This document shows, in pieces, positions 48,848 to 62,251 of a DNA stretch of 64,000 bases; within the stretch, counting starts at the first letter, position 1, and every line of letters starts with the position of its first letter. A model generated the notes under the pieces. That model was not told the origin of the DNA, searched no databases, and saw nothing but the letters and a program-made list of their open reading frames with translations. The stretch spans positions 23,983,263 to 24,047,262 of the forward strand of contig CM072885.1 in the NCBI GenBank assembly GCA_037013685.1. The letters run 5' to 3'. Position numbers and translations under genes: made by a program. This stretch comes from Acridotheres tristis (Eukaryota; Chordata; Aves; Passeriformes; Sturnidae).

Positions 48848-51800
48848 TCTCCTCCCGGCCGCAGGAACCCCGGCCCTGCGGGGCAGCGGGGCCCTCTGGG
48901 CGCAGGTCCTCGGCCGCTCATCGCGCTGCCAACACGAAACGGAGCTGGTTCCCCACCGCCCCGCTCGTTCTTCCCCCAGCGTTTATTCCGAGGTGACCTC
49001 GTCTGGGTGATCTTCAGCGCGGGCTACCGAGCCGCGTCGAATAATTTCACTGACCAAATCACCATCTCCACTCAGCTTCTCCGCAGTGGAGGCAGCGGGA
49101 CGGCTGACTTTGTCTATTTCTTTAACTCCTAAAGCAGTTACAGGAACCTTACGGTTGCCTGGTCTGTTTCCGCAACAAATTCTGTAAAGTTCGGTTATTT
49201 TATAGATAAAAAAGTTGGAGGTACAGAGTGTGTTTGAATATACTACTAAGAATTAGTGCAGTATATACCACTAGTGGTTGTTTCAGTTATTGGCTGCAGA
49301 GCTGAACAAGACTTCATCTGTTAATTTGTTCATCTACTTACTGGAATTCTGACACCATTTTATGTTTGTGAGAGAAAATTCCTCTAGTTCTATGGCATAC
49401 ATACGTCTTGCAATGCTTAATTCTAACTAGGCATAGCTGGAAGGATATTTGCTAACAGTATACCTAGCAGCATAGCCTGTCGTCTGCTGCTTGAGTGCCT
49501 TGGTTTCATGGGCACCAGAAGTTAACGTCGTTAATGTCTGTACTGCTGTGTTTTTTTGTCCCTCTGGATTTTGAATTTTTAATCTGTTACCTGTAAATAA
49601 ATATCTCTAGCAACCATCCTTCGACAGCTCATTAAGGACTAATAATAATGATTCCAGTTTTAATTCTGAAATTCTATACTTTATATAACATAGATACTTG
49701 TTAAAAACACAAGAAGATACTTCTAAACCACAGTCTTTTGGTGTTTTGAAGGAGCATGCATTTATATAGATGAATTCATGCACATGCGGTTTTCAAAATC
49801 TTAGGAAAGTAATAGACTGGGTTGTACATAAATTGTAACATCTGTTGAACAAAATCTGTTCAACAGAGCTTTTTTTCACAGATATAACATGTATTTCAGA
49901 AATATCAGATGCTACTAAAGAAATTGTTCTCCATTCAATGCTTTTCCTGAGACTAGCATTGTCAAAACTCTGTGTTAATGTGTTAATGCTGCAAAATGTT
50001 CTGTCAAATCTTCAAATGTTTAGACTGTAACTAGGGTACAGAACTGTGGAGGTCTATTTGAAGACTTCTTTCACCTTCATAGGGGCCTAAATCTGTATCA
50101 TTATTAAAATAGTCTTACCAGCAATAAAAAAAAGTGTGTAGATATTTTCATTACAGTGAAGGCAACTGCTGCCTACTTCCAAACTTCAAAATACGAACAT
50201 ATTTACTGTCTGTGTGACATTTACAGTCTTGTTACCAAAATTCTGTCATGCATCACCAACTAATAATTAAGCAGTCTATTTATCTTTGAGACATACCCGG
50301 AACTCTAGCAAAAACTTAACAGGAGACGCATATGAATAGAAAGGGTCTTAATCAGAAATTGGTTTTAATGAGAGCAAGGACTATATTTAAAAGCTGAGAC
50401 CTAAGCTACTCCACTTCAGAACTTTTCTACAGGCTGTGCCTATGGGTGTATCACACAGTCCATGAATGAAATTTTCTGTCTCTGAAGTGAATAGGAGCTT
50501 TGCCACTGATTATAGTACTATTATATAGTATTATTATGGTAAAGTTCCACACATAGACCAGTTTGCTATCTTGCTTGTTATATTGCTTGTCTTTGCACAC
50601 GACACCTTCATTTCAGTGAAAATCACACCATCATGGTGTTATCGATATTATTGATATATACATAGATTCTGAAAAGCACAAACAGGTGTATTCTACAGTA
50701 AATTTTAAAAAAAGGCCCCTGCTTTTGAAGATTTTCAGGTAGGTATCTGGAAGTGGATACCCAACTCATCTCTCTTAGATGTCTTAAATATATTTTTAAA
50801 ATGCTTTTAGGTATACAGCAAACAGCAGCCACACTAACTAGTATTATTGTGCCTTTATTAGAGGCATCTAAAGTATTTAGCATGGCTATAAACTTATATT
50901 AATGAATAGAATAGTTTTTCTCAGTCTAAGTATTATGGAATTAGTTTCACTAAGAGATTAATGATTCTTCTGGTGAGGTATACTGACTAACTTGTCCTAA
51001 ACCAGTTCCAGAAACAACTTTTATTGTTGGAGCCAAGTTATTAATGAAGGAGATGATATACTTTTCTACTGAGGATTTTACTCTTAAATTTAAATTCAGA
51101 TTATCAATCATGGCATTTTTCTCCAATATGTTCTTTCAGTGGAAACTACTTTTTCTGCATGTGGAAGGACATAACAGCTTGTTTTCGAGCTACAACTCCC
51201 ACTGTTTTGGTTTTCAATAGCCTGGTAATTTTAAAATTAATGTGCAGCTGCATCGTGTACCCTGGTATCCACAAAGACCATTAATTTTCCTTTGGGGAGT
51301 GGTCCCACATGGTGTTTTAGGACACAGTAACCTCTTGCCTCATGGGTCCCAGTCGGTGCCATGAGACCAGAACACACCAGCTCCTGTTGTACTGACTGCT
51401 GGTCATTACCAGGTTCATTGACAGCTTCCTGTTGACTAAGGGAGAAAATTTCTCTTTTTTAAAATTAATTGCAGGTATTCACATCTTCATGTTGTCCATG
51501 AAGTATCCAAGCAGAGGTAAGAGCACTATGCTCTGGACAGGAAAAACATGGCAAAAATGCTTGGTTTGTAAGAAGTATCTTTTAATGAGGACAATGTTGG
51601 GGGTTTTGAAGCTTAGGCAATACAGGTAGCCTATATATAAAGGCAGATAAAAGTTTTGGCCTTCGTCTCTTGATTTGGAATCCAATAAGGATGCCAAAGA
51701 AAATGCATTGGGGCTGGGGGAAAAGAGACATTTCAACATTCAGCTTTTAAGAAGTTATGAGTAGAAGAAAAGATCAAAACCATAGATTACAAACAGGGTT

Positions 51801-52792
51801 TGCCTTTGCAACAGTTGCAAATACATTTTTTCCTGGAAAACAAATCTGTAAATTCCTTGCAAACAGCAAAATAAACGCTCAAGCATTCAAGATTTATCTA
51901 CATATTTTTAACCATCTACTTTTGAGTAAAAAGTAAAGGGAAAAAAAAGGCATACGGCAGTCCAGGAGCCAGTCAAAGGTGAATGCTCCTAACCTGCAAA
52001 TTAGAAAGGAAAACTGCCATGAGCACACATGAACAGGGACTTTACCTTAGTTTAAGCAGTAAACTAAGGCACTACAGAATCCTCCTCAGAGTTGCTTTTT
52101 CCAACTTTTAATTCACTGTGAATAAAAGTCATAATAATAAAGAGAGTTCCCCATATTTTGTCCAAATAGATGTTTCTTCAATTTTCAGAAATGTCGAGCA
52201 ACTGTTACTTTATGTTTTTTTCCACTTGATTTGGTGCAGTGGGTACTAAAAACTACAAATCTGAGCAAAGACAGTCCTTCAGGACCTGCACAAACAGATG
52301 AAGCCACTTCTGAGAGCCAGCAGCTAACAATGTTGGCAGTTTCGTGAAAACATTTTTTGCAAGATGTATGGCATGGAATAATTTATGAAGATTTAAGATA
52401 AATCCTGCAGAATAATTGGTTAGGGACAGAGGACAAAATGATTAATGCTCTATTTTATTTCAAATTGTGCTTTGTAAGTGATACATAGCATTGACACATT
52501 TTTAGTGTCTTGGAGCCCTACATCCACTGTGAGTTGTTTGCTTTTTTTTGCTACTAGCAGATAATTACATAAAATCCTTTTTTTCACTGCAAAATCCTAA
52601 GTATGGGATATGGTGTTTTTATGGCTGTTTGAGCAGGAGGAATGGCAGAGCAATCAACTGGGAAGCCAGTAGATCCTTAGAGCTCATCCTGGCTGATGAG
52701 GAGAATGGATATAGCAGGTGGACAGTGGACACACTGTTGGAAGAGGTAAGAAGGGCAGATTAAAGACAGTTTCCTCCTCTGATAATTTTGAA

Positions 52793-52841
52793 TTTATTTA
52801 TTTATTTATTTATTTATTTGTTTATTTATTTATTTATTTAA
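52793..52841. repeat. (TTTA)n microsatellite
   Basis: About 12 tetranucleotide units with one interruption (tttg). Confidence 0.95.
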
Positions 52842-53906
52842 AAATAGAAGTATTAGATGAAGTATTTTTGGGTCCAATCAACCTTTAATATCTGCCATTT
52901 TTCAGCTGAAGGGCTTCTTTGTCTTCTCTCTGTGGCTGTATCTGCACAGCCTCTCATTTTTATCATTTTCACCTAATTTTTGAAGCAGAAGAAAAGCAAG
53001 GTCACAGAGAAGCAACATGTTTGACCATATATGTGTGACATGGTACCTTAACAGGGCATATTCTATTGAATCCTAGCATGTTAACAATCTCTTTTGCCGT
53101 CTTCCTTCCTACTATCTTCCCTTCTTTCTCTTAGTTGCACTTACTGAGGAATGAGGTTGTAACTGGCATTAGCAAGCTTACTTCAGCTTCAATATATCAA
53201 CAAGATATCATGCCGAAATAATCTCATGATTTGAAAAGTTGGTTGGTTTGAAGAACCGGTAGAATAATAGAAAAAATTATTTTTCTTCTCTCAGCATACT
53301 CTTAAAAGTTTTTCCTGAAAGTCAACTCTCTTAAAATACTCTCTGGTAATAGAAGCCAACCCTAAGCTTTGGTGAAATGAAGTACGTTTTGCTACTAGAA
53401 TTGTTTAATGCAGAGAGGTTTTTCTGATTAATTTGGGCTATTCCTCTGCACCTAATGAATTTCTGTCTCTGTGTGCCTTCTAGTGAGATGGCTGTGAACA
53501 TGGTCCTTAATGGTTTTCAAGCTCTATTATCAACCTAAAAGCAGACACAAGGAGTTTGTTTCGTGAATATAATTTTTTTCTGGTTTTGTTCCTCCATGCT
53601 TGATTTTCATGGTAGAGTGCCTCCTATAACAGCTCCAAATTTATCCTCCTTAAAAAATATTTAATTAGAAAAATTCTGATAAATTAAGGATATCGTGGCC
53701 CGTTTGGTTGTATCCTGCTCTCACAGCAACACTATTTAGCTAATCTAGGATTAGGTCCTAATGGAACAGCAAAAAACTCATTGAAATAATTTGTGGTAGT
53801 GCAGATACAGCAAAAACGTTTGCTTTGAAGGGCAAAACTTTTGTTGCAATACATTTAATTCATAGCCTAAGATAATCAGAATAAACTAGATCAACTATTA
53901 TGAAAT

Positions 53907-54573
53907 TGTCTTGGTTTGAAAGACAGGTGTCTGCCAGGAAAGGCAGGACCCTCTTTTTAAAATGGAGAATGTAAACCCCCTCCCTCCAAATTATTATAAT
54001 TCTGAAATTAAGGGGCTCTCAGGCAAAGATATGGGAATAGGAATAACAGTTCTTCACTAGGAAAATTAAAATAGAAATTCAATATTACAGAGAACAAACC
54101 AAAACCACTGACAGAGTCAGAATACAACCTGACACCCTGTCAGTCAGGGTGTTGGTAGCAGTCCCATTAAATAGTGTCTGCATCCTCCTGGATGACAGAT
54201 GTGGTTCAGTTGAAGCAGTGCTCCTGTAGAAGGTGCAGTTTTCCTCCAAAGGTCCAGTGATGGTGTGGAAAGGTCTGGTTTTCTTCTGGAATTCAGTGTA
54301 AAAAGGCTGCCTTGGTGTTCCAAATCTCAGTTTTCATCTAGGTAGGGAAGGCTTCACTCCTTCCTCTGGCTGGAGCATTTCCCAATGGAATGATGTGATT
54401 TTATCAGTTGTACAGTAGGACTCAATGGCCCATTAATAGACAATATCCTCCTGAAGGAAGGATGGGTTGTGGAAAAGATAAAGGTAACTGCCCCATCTGG
54501 TTTTAACAGATAGCCCATTAGCAGAGACTATCTCCCACAGAGATAAGGATCACTGCTCCACCTGGTTTCAACA
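53907..54573 (+). mobile_element. LTR-like interspersed repeat, long copy
   Basis: It begins TGTCTTGGTTTGAAAGACAG and matches the repeat at 4939-5090 closely over its first 150 bp, showing a dispersed family. It resembles an LTR common in passerine genomes (recall, not a search). The last part holds two diverged tandem units, each with 'cccatta...' and ending 'cctggttt.aacag'. The 3' end is a guess, and I could not find a target-site duplication. Confidence 0.6.
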
Positions 54574-57500
54574 GAAGATGATCGAATACATACTTTTGGT
54601 CACATCCTATATTGCAGCCTAAGACAGAAAGTAACACCTGTTCACCTACACAATCAATAGCCACTGTAGAGATGCTCATGCAGATAATAAAATTATTACA
54701 TCTATAGAAATCATTAAGTTCCACATAAAAGAAACAAATTACTACTCAGCATTGTCAAAAGAGTAAAGCTTCATGCTTTTAGAAGATATCAGCTCTGCCT
54801 TGACTTTCATTCATGATAAATGAGACTCATTTCTGCATTCGTTGAGCGCAGGAGACCTTTATCCTGTGACATTGTTCTATTCCACTGTCATTATTTCTTA
54901 ATTAGGTCTGTCATCACTAGTTTGGAGTTTGGTATATGTTACTGGCCAAATTCAGCTTTGACTTAAGTGGGTACAGTGTCATTTACTTCCAACAGAAATT
55001 ATGTTCAGTTGTGCCAGGAGTCTGCTTAATTCTCAGATCTTAACCAGTGGCTCACGGTTCACTTTCCTTGTTCACAACAGGTGCTGGAAAATAAATACAG
55101 AAAAAATACCTTTTAGAGTGAGAAGATGCCATTCACACATCTGTGGATGAGTGTCACCCTGCTCCCTTTCTTCTGTCCTTGTCACCTGCCCCACATCCTG
55201 CTGGGGGACAGGCAGAGCTGCCTGAGGGGTGTCTGACATGTCCTGCAAGCCCGGTCTGCTACTTGCACAGTGCGATGTGTTCTTGGAAGGTCTGATAGTG
55301 GCAGCAAGAACACAGTACTCCTTGACCATCCTCAACCAGAGCAGTCCTCTTAGGTAATTATGAACTGATCATATTCTCTCTGCTGTGCTTTTTGCACTTA
55401 TAACTCCTGCTCCATGATATTTGGGGTGGGTCATGGAACCTTAGCAATGTGTCTGGTCATAAAGTGATATCTCATGTTCTGATTCTAACAGAGCCAGTTT
55501 CCCACCTGGATCATGGTAAATAAATTCTGTTAGGTTTCAAATGTCATTTTCAATTCTCTAATAATTTGCAATTTAATTTTTTTTTCAGTGAGAGAAAGAA
55601 ACTAATCCTTGTTAATTCTAATTAAAACAACATTGATTTTGCATAATCATTCAATTCAGGAATTTCTTCCTAGCCCTGAATCGCTGCTCTTGCTTTTGTT
55701 CACAGCCAGGGGAATAAGACACAATATCCAAAGACAATGTATTAGTACCATGCAGAGAACTGTTTATGGGGTCTTCCATCAGCAGAATGTGGTTGCTACC
55801 GACTGGAGTCTTTTGAAGGTGTTTGGGCTGGCAATGTGCAAAGCTTCCCAGAAGGGATGGGAAGGGAGAACACAGGGCCGTGGCATCAGGCTTTTTTCCA
55901 GCACAGGCTGACAAAATGGGCAAGTCTGCCACACTGGAAAAACTGTGCTGCAGATTTTTTTTCTCAGCCTCTAGGAAGCTAGATTTCCTGGTGGAGACCC
56001 ACAACAACTGTGGTTTTGCAAATGGCATAAATAAATGGTAGGAATGCTGATGCCTTCCACACCACCTCGAAGTCTGGTTATCCATCTTGAGTTAGTAATC
56101 ATATCACAAAGTACAATATTTACAAATTTCTTTATCTGGTGTGTGAGCATTGGGGAGATTGACTGCAGTAGAACCTGCCTAAAGGTCACAGTGATTAGTA
56201 ACAATGAAGGCTCTATTATGGCTATTTTATTTTAAGCACACTTTTTTTTAATGTTTATGGAAAGAAAATATTTTTCAGCTTGTTTGAAAATTCTTTCAGA
56301 TTGCCCCACCACATTGATAAGAGTCCTGCGATTCATATGTGGATGTTGAAAAGGATAAGTGTATAGGGAAGTACACCCACTGGAACAACCCAAACATGTA
56401 AAGATCATGTCTCAAATATGGCTGAATCATGAATCTTTCCATCAAGATTTCATATCATGGGTCTCTAACTTGTCATATAATCATGGAATATATATAGGAA
56501 CAGTATGTAAATCAATAAATTCTGGTGTCACAAAGTGAAAGGGGTGGAAGCAGTTTCAATCATTCTTGGTAGGACATCTGAGTCTCTAAACCATGTGATT
56601 CACTTTCGTGGGAAGCTTCTCCTGATATCTTCTCTCTGTGTCCTTACAGGGAGGTGTTGTAGTGTTTTTTTTAATTCCTGAAATAACTATCTGAGAAGGA
56701 ACATGATAGCACTATAGAGGATGTTTTACCATTTCAAAAGAAAATCTATACCTGCAAAATAGCATTGTTACATTTGTTTTTCAGAATTAGTTCTCATAAG
56801 TACTTTTTCTAATAAAAATGTTTTTCCTGAATGATTTACAATGCACATAGTCAAAGACAGCAAATAAAATGATAAAATAATATAATGCCACTTTGAATCA
56901 GTTATATATTACCTGATTGAGACCAAAGTTCTGGAGTACTGCACTTACAGAATTTTCCATTTACTGTAAAACTCAGAAATCAAGACACAGTTTTAGGGGA
57001 GAATCACTGCCAAATAACTGCGAACATGGAGTGTTTCATATTCCTTACTGCAAATGATGCACTTAGGGAGAAAACTTGGAGATTAACTTTAAAAATGCAG
57101 GGTTTAAAGCAAAAGTGGAAAAAAAATAAAAGCAAACTTTTTTTGCAAACTTAAAAGCTTTTGCATAAATTCTGTGTAAAGCACTGTAGACAGCAGTTTT
57201 TTCTGCCCAAAAAGGATAAATATATGACTGCACTCTTCTCGATATCAAATTGTCATTTGATTTAATGGAAAGAAGCTCAAAAAAAAAGCCACTTGTAGGT
57301 CTAGCTGTGAGACTAGTACTATATTCATGTTTTGATGAAGATTTCATATTTTGCTCTATTTCAGAGCAGCCTAAAAGCTTTTTTTAATATATACTAATAG
57401 ATAGTGAATCCATTCTGCCTGTCTTATGTCCAGCTTAAAATCAGTTAGAAGTCTGAGCTCTTGAGTTCTGAAGGCCTTAGCCTATAAAAGAAGAGTGCAG

Positions 57501-60500
57501 AAGAATTTATTTCTCTTACCTGCATTTAGCCATCTATAGTGTAGACGTGTTATCTGTCATCTGTTCATAGCTTATGGACAGAAGTGGGTACCATATTATG
57601 AATTATCTGAGCCCTCTTATTTGTTACCTTAAGATAAGATAAATTTTTCTTTTAGCATACCTATTCGCATTGTTTGTGGAGGGATGGCCAGCTCAGACAA
57701 GAACATGAATTGCAGTGCAGGAGCATAAGTCCAAGTCTGAGATTTAGAATTTCAGTCTTCTAAGATAATGACACTCATAGTAAGCATCAAGATGTTGCAA
57801 TATTTCATGAAACATTTCATGCAGTATTTAATGAAGTAAGAGGTTCTGGGGAAAGTCATTCCCCTTTCACTAGCCTTCCAGTCCTCACACAGAGTGATCT
57901 CATGGGAGTTTTTGGAGTACTTTTAGTGATGATCATCTGTGATGGAAGCCATAGTCAAAAATACTTTTGGAGTCTCCTTGAAGAACCTTCTCCTTCAGCT
58001 ACTCATCTTCTGGGAAGCCAGGACCCTTCCACTGATCTCCTACATGAGAATATGACCCCCAAAACATCCAGAGATCCAGCTGATATTGCTGTGTGGGTAT
58101 GTGGAATTACAATGAATACAGGTGTGTCCTCTATGAAGTGGTAAATCTGTTCAAAAAGTGAACTCAAATAGAGTGGACTTGGACAGTCCATGTAAAGTAA
58201 ATAAAGTAAATGTGCTGTGTCTGCACTTGCAAATGCATTTGCATATGTTATATACATTCTGTATGAGGAACAAATCTAAATAAAAACTATATTTGTAGCA
58301 ATTTTCTACATCATCAACAAGATAACACTCTGTAATTTCTAAATCTGAAGGTAATCTCGGCTCATTAGAGAGAAGAGTAAGGCTGGGAACTAGTGAACTA
58401 ATTTTATATCAATATTTTTTATGGCAGTGATGCTGAAAGTGATTTTTGTGGAAGAAGGATCATGAGGACGCAATGGAGACTGATACTTAAGTGATCAATT
58501 AAAAAACTTAGAAGAAATTGCAGTGTACAATATTTATGTGATATTTGGTGAACAAGATAGGGTCTGAAATAGAAAGAAGATTGTTCTGATATGAGTTGTA
58601 GTCACTTGAGTGGTGAGAATTAACAACAAGAAGAAGTTCTTCAGAGGAGCTAAGGAAACATATTGGAGAAGTTAAAATCAAAGAAAATGTAGATAAACTG
58701 GGGAAATAATGCAGAAGTGAATGTTTAAAGTTATGCCTGCTCTGACTAGCAAAAAATCCTCCCAAATAAGCAGAAAATTTTGCTTAAAAGGTAAGAGAGG
58801 AACTAAAAAAGAAAAGCAAGCTAGAACAAGAGGTGAGACTGATACCCCAATATTAGTGAAGAAAGCATTGTGTCCAGAGAGAATTGGTGAAGGTGGCCAA
58901 TAAAGTTCAGGAGCACTGAGATGAGATTCACGAGCAGGTGACACATCATATTTATTACAGTGGGAAGGAGAGAGCTTTATTGGCAAGGGATCTCCAGTTC
59001 ATAGTCTTGGCTTGGCAGTACCAGATAGCAATCCCTTACCCATATTTAGTAACCAGTACGCTGGGGAAGCATCATAGTTTGCTGATTCTATTAACCAGAA
59101 AATTATGCAAATTTTGGTGGTTGGTGTTTTTTTTTATTTTTTAAATTTTTTTTATTTCAACCAAAAATCTGTATATCCTTTGGCTGGAAGTAATCAAAGA
59201 TGACTCAATTTTTAAAAAATATGTGCCAATATGCTATAAAAAAGCTAAAAAATACAATAATGCAGCATTTTAAAGTATGAGTTTTGTCGAATCTCTATTG
59301 AGATGATTCAAAGTGGATGGGAAGCTTGTTGAACAGTAAAGATTCAATTAGCATTCAAGATGAACATTTCATTTTAGCTGTACAGAGACAAATATTTGCA
59401 TATTTACATATATGTATATGCATAAAATACATATATGCATCTAAACCTGTTTTCTTGGTGTCCAAATTTCAGGGCCCTGCTGCTTTTGCTTCCTCTAATT
59501 CATTATTGTCTTACAGTAACAGAACAGGCGTGAAGTTGTCTATGTAACTGATTAATATTATTCAATACCTACTCAGGGCCAATCCAGAGCCACTTGAACT
59601 AATGAGCACATTCTTGTTAAGTTCCAGAGGTTTTGGAGCAAATTCTCAAGAGATACCCATTACTCAAAAAATGCACTGGATTTCTACTATTATATAATCT
59701 TAGATAATAATAAAAAAATGTGTTCAGAGAGTTGGAAGCTGAAGGCACAAATACACCATATTTTAATATACATATAAACACATTCACATAATGCATTTAT
59801 CTCTGAAGCAGCAAATTTGCTTTAAAGCCTTTCATGTATCAATACATATATCTTTTAAGAATGTAAAACTCATACTGGTTTTTGTTCGCATTATATCTTT
59901 GGGTACTAAATAATTCATCACTTCATCTTACTTTTCAGTAGAGGGCACTCAGAACAAATTGTAGATCAAAATAATGTATGAAAGACACTAAATATAATGC
60001 AAAGTATTAATTAAAACTCTCCTGTGTCTTAAACAAGGCTACTATATATTTACATCTGTTTCATATGATAAGCAACTCTATGAAAAGATGAAACTTTTCA
60101 AAACTTGAGCTGTCTCTTGCGCACATTCTTATGTGTTTCACAGCATGATGTAAGCAAGCTATTAAACTTTGAGAAAAAGCAGTTTGTTCCATTTAATGGA
60201 TTAACTAGCCAGGGCCTAATAAAAAATTTAACAACTTTGTAATGAACTAAGCCTGTCTTCTCTTTCCAGACATAATGAATAGTGTATACAGGTCTTGGCA
60301 ATAGGCATCATTCCCTTTTTTGGCACAAATAATTTAAAATATGCAAAGTTGAAAACATGCAGGTTTTGTGTCCAGCAGAAACCGATGTGTATATGAGAAG
60401 AAAAGGGTCCTGATTCCTCACTAGCTTTATCTGACTTTTATACCAGTATAACCCTAATGAGTGCAGCTATCACATCATTATAGCAAGAGCAGTGCTGCGT

Positions 60501-62204
60501 AAATCTGGATAAAACAATTTAATTATATTGACTTTCATAAAGAAAAAATGCAAATTCAAATGAACTTTTTTTAAAATAAAAATCAAGAAAGGAATCAACC
60601 TGTATAATTTAGAAGACTTACAAGGCAATGTTACAAATAACAAGCAAATGTAACAAATTTAAGGCATGAAAAGTTTTGATCTTTTTCATTGTTATGTAAG
60701 AGCTCCATTTTGGTCAATAAATAGAAAGTAAAGCTATATTTCTTGGGGTTTGGGTTGTTTTCTTTTTTCCATACAAATATCTAACTTAGGTTATGTATCT
60801 GTAGTTTATAAACTAGGTGCTTTTTGAGTTAATACTTAGTAACATGAGTCCACAACTTCTGTACACACAAAGTGTTCCATGAACACTTAGTTTTTCTTCA
60901 CAAAGGGCTTCTATGATTACATGGAAATGTGTGTCTATCATGTATTATGTCTGGATTAAACCCAAAAAATGGAAGTGTGTTCATCTGTATCTTCATTGAA
61001 AGAAACATCAATCACAGACTTTTACTTATTTCTTCCAAGGATAATTTTATACCTTTTTAACCAGTTTTTTAATCCCTGTGAAATGATAAAACTGTTCTAC
61101 ATATTATGTACACCAAGACAACAAATTTTCTTAGAGCTTTCCCAGTGGGTGATTCAAATTTTATCAGCTGGAGAAGAAGGAAATTTTGTCTGCATGTTAA
61201 TTCTTCACTGCACATAACTCATTGAAAACTGACTATGCTGACGTTATTCTCCTCACACTATTTTTGAGACCAAGGGATAAGGAGCACTGGTATTTGGTGT
61301 GTTATTAGTATGGCACTCCCCCTGCTATGCTAGTGATGCATTCCTATTAAACTAGCAGTGGTAATCATCCAGAACCAGGCAACAGTTCTTTGGGACTAAC
61401 CAGGGGGTATAAGCAGGAAAATTGCAAACTCATTTTATTTCTGAGCTAAATTGTCACCAGGATGTGAGGCTGCTAGAAAACCCATCTACCATACTGCTAA
61501 CTCTAAAGGTTTAGCCAGTCCTGTCTTGCTGTGCTACATAATTCAAGTCTTTTATTGTTTTGAATATATAACTCTGGCGATTTAGGTACTGACTTTAAAG
61601 ATCATCATAGAAGAAAGTTTTTTATATTATCTCTTTTCCATGTCAGAAAAGTTCATACTGTGAAATTAAAGTAACACATCATTTCTCATGAAAGGAAGCT
61701 AGTCTATGCTCTGGATTGACCGGGGGAAAAAAATAAATCTTTATCACAAAGTAATTTAAATGCATTTCATAAAATTAAGTGTTACATTTGAAGACTGTGA
61801 CCCAAAAAGGAATACATACACAAAGTTATGCTCTTTGAAACATCTATGAGTGTATAATGCTTTATGTTTCTGTGCAAGCATTTTAGACTCCTACAATAAT
61901 ACTTAGGACTGCTTCAGAAATATAAATAATGAATAGAAACACTATTTTTTACATATTTCGTGGAAGTACCTTGCAGTACAAATTCTGACAATAAGTACTG
62001 GACACACAAGATACACCTGCAGCCCTGGTTGTGTTTCATATCACCTATGCAATTCCAGGTGTTCCCTTGTTCTGTGCTTTACTTTGCATCTTGGGATGCT
62101 CTCAGAGTTAGGAAGTGGGTTCCTTTCTAAGGGAAAGAACCTTGAAGAAGAGATCCAGGAATGTGCCTAACATCATATATGCATTATTGATTATTCATCA
62201 TTCG

Positions 62205-62251
62205 TTCATTCATTCATTCATTCATTCATTCATTCATTCATTCATTCATTC
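62205..62251. repeat. (TTCA)n microsatellite
   Basis: About 12 perfect tetranucleotide units, likely polymorphic. Confidence 0.95.

Larger units (their letters stand above)
47500..49030. promoter_or_regulatory. SYT10: CpG island covering SYT10 exon 1 and promoter
   Basis: This is the only long GC- and CpG-rich block in an otherwise AT-rich window, and it straddles the SYT10 start codon. Upstream of the start, above 48461, are a GC-box-like run (ccccgcccc near 48787) and a CCAAT motif on the plus strand near 48726. I see no convincing TATA box, which fits a CpG-island promoter. The edges are estimated by eye. Long open frames on both strands here result from low stop-codon frequency in GC-rich DNA. 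Confidence 0.8.

Noticed and set aside
48172..48921. 249-codon minus-strand ORF over the SYT10 start
   Set aside because: It runs in a different frame from SYT10 and through the exon 1 donor, with low-complexity Pro/Phe-rich content; a composition artefact.
53907..54573. Possible full endogenous retrovirus with internal genes
   Set aside because: No gag, pol or env-like open frames lie beside this or the 38.6-kb LTR; both look like solo or partial copies.
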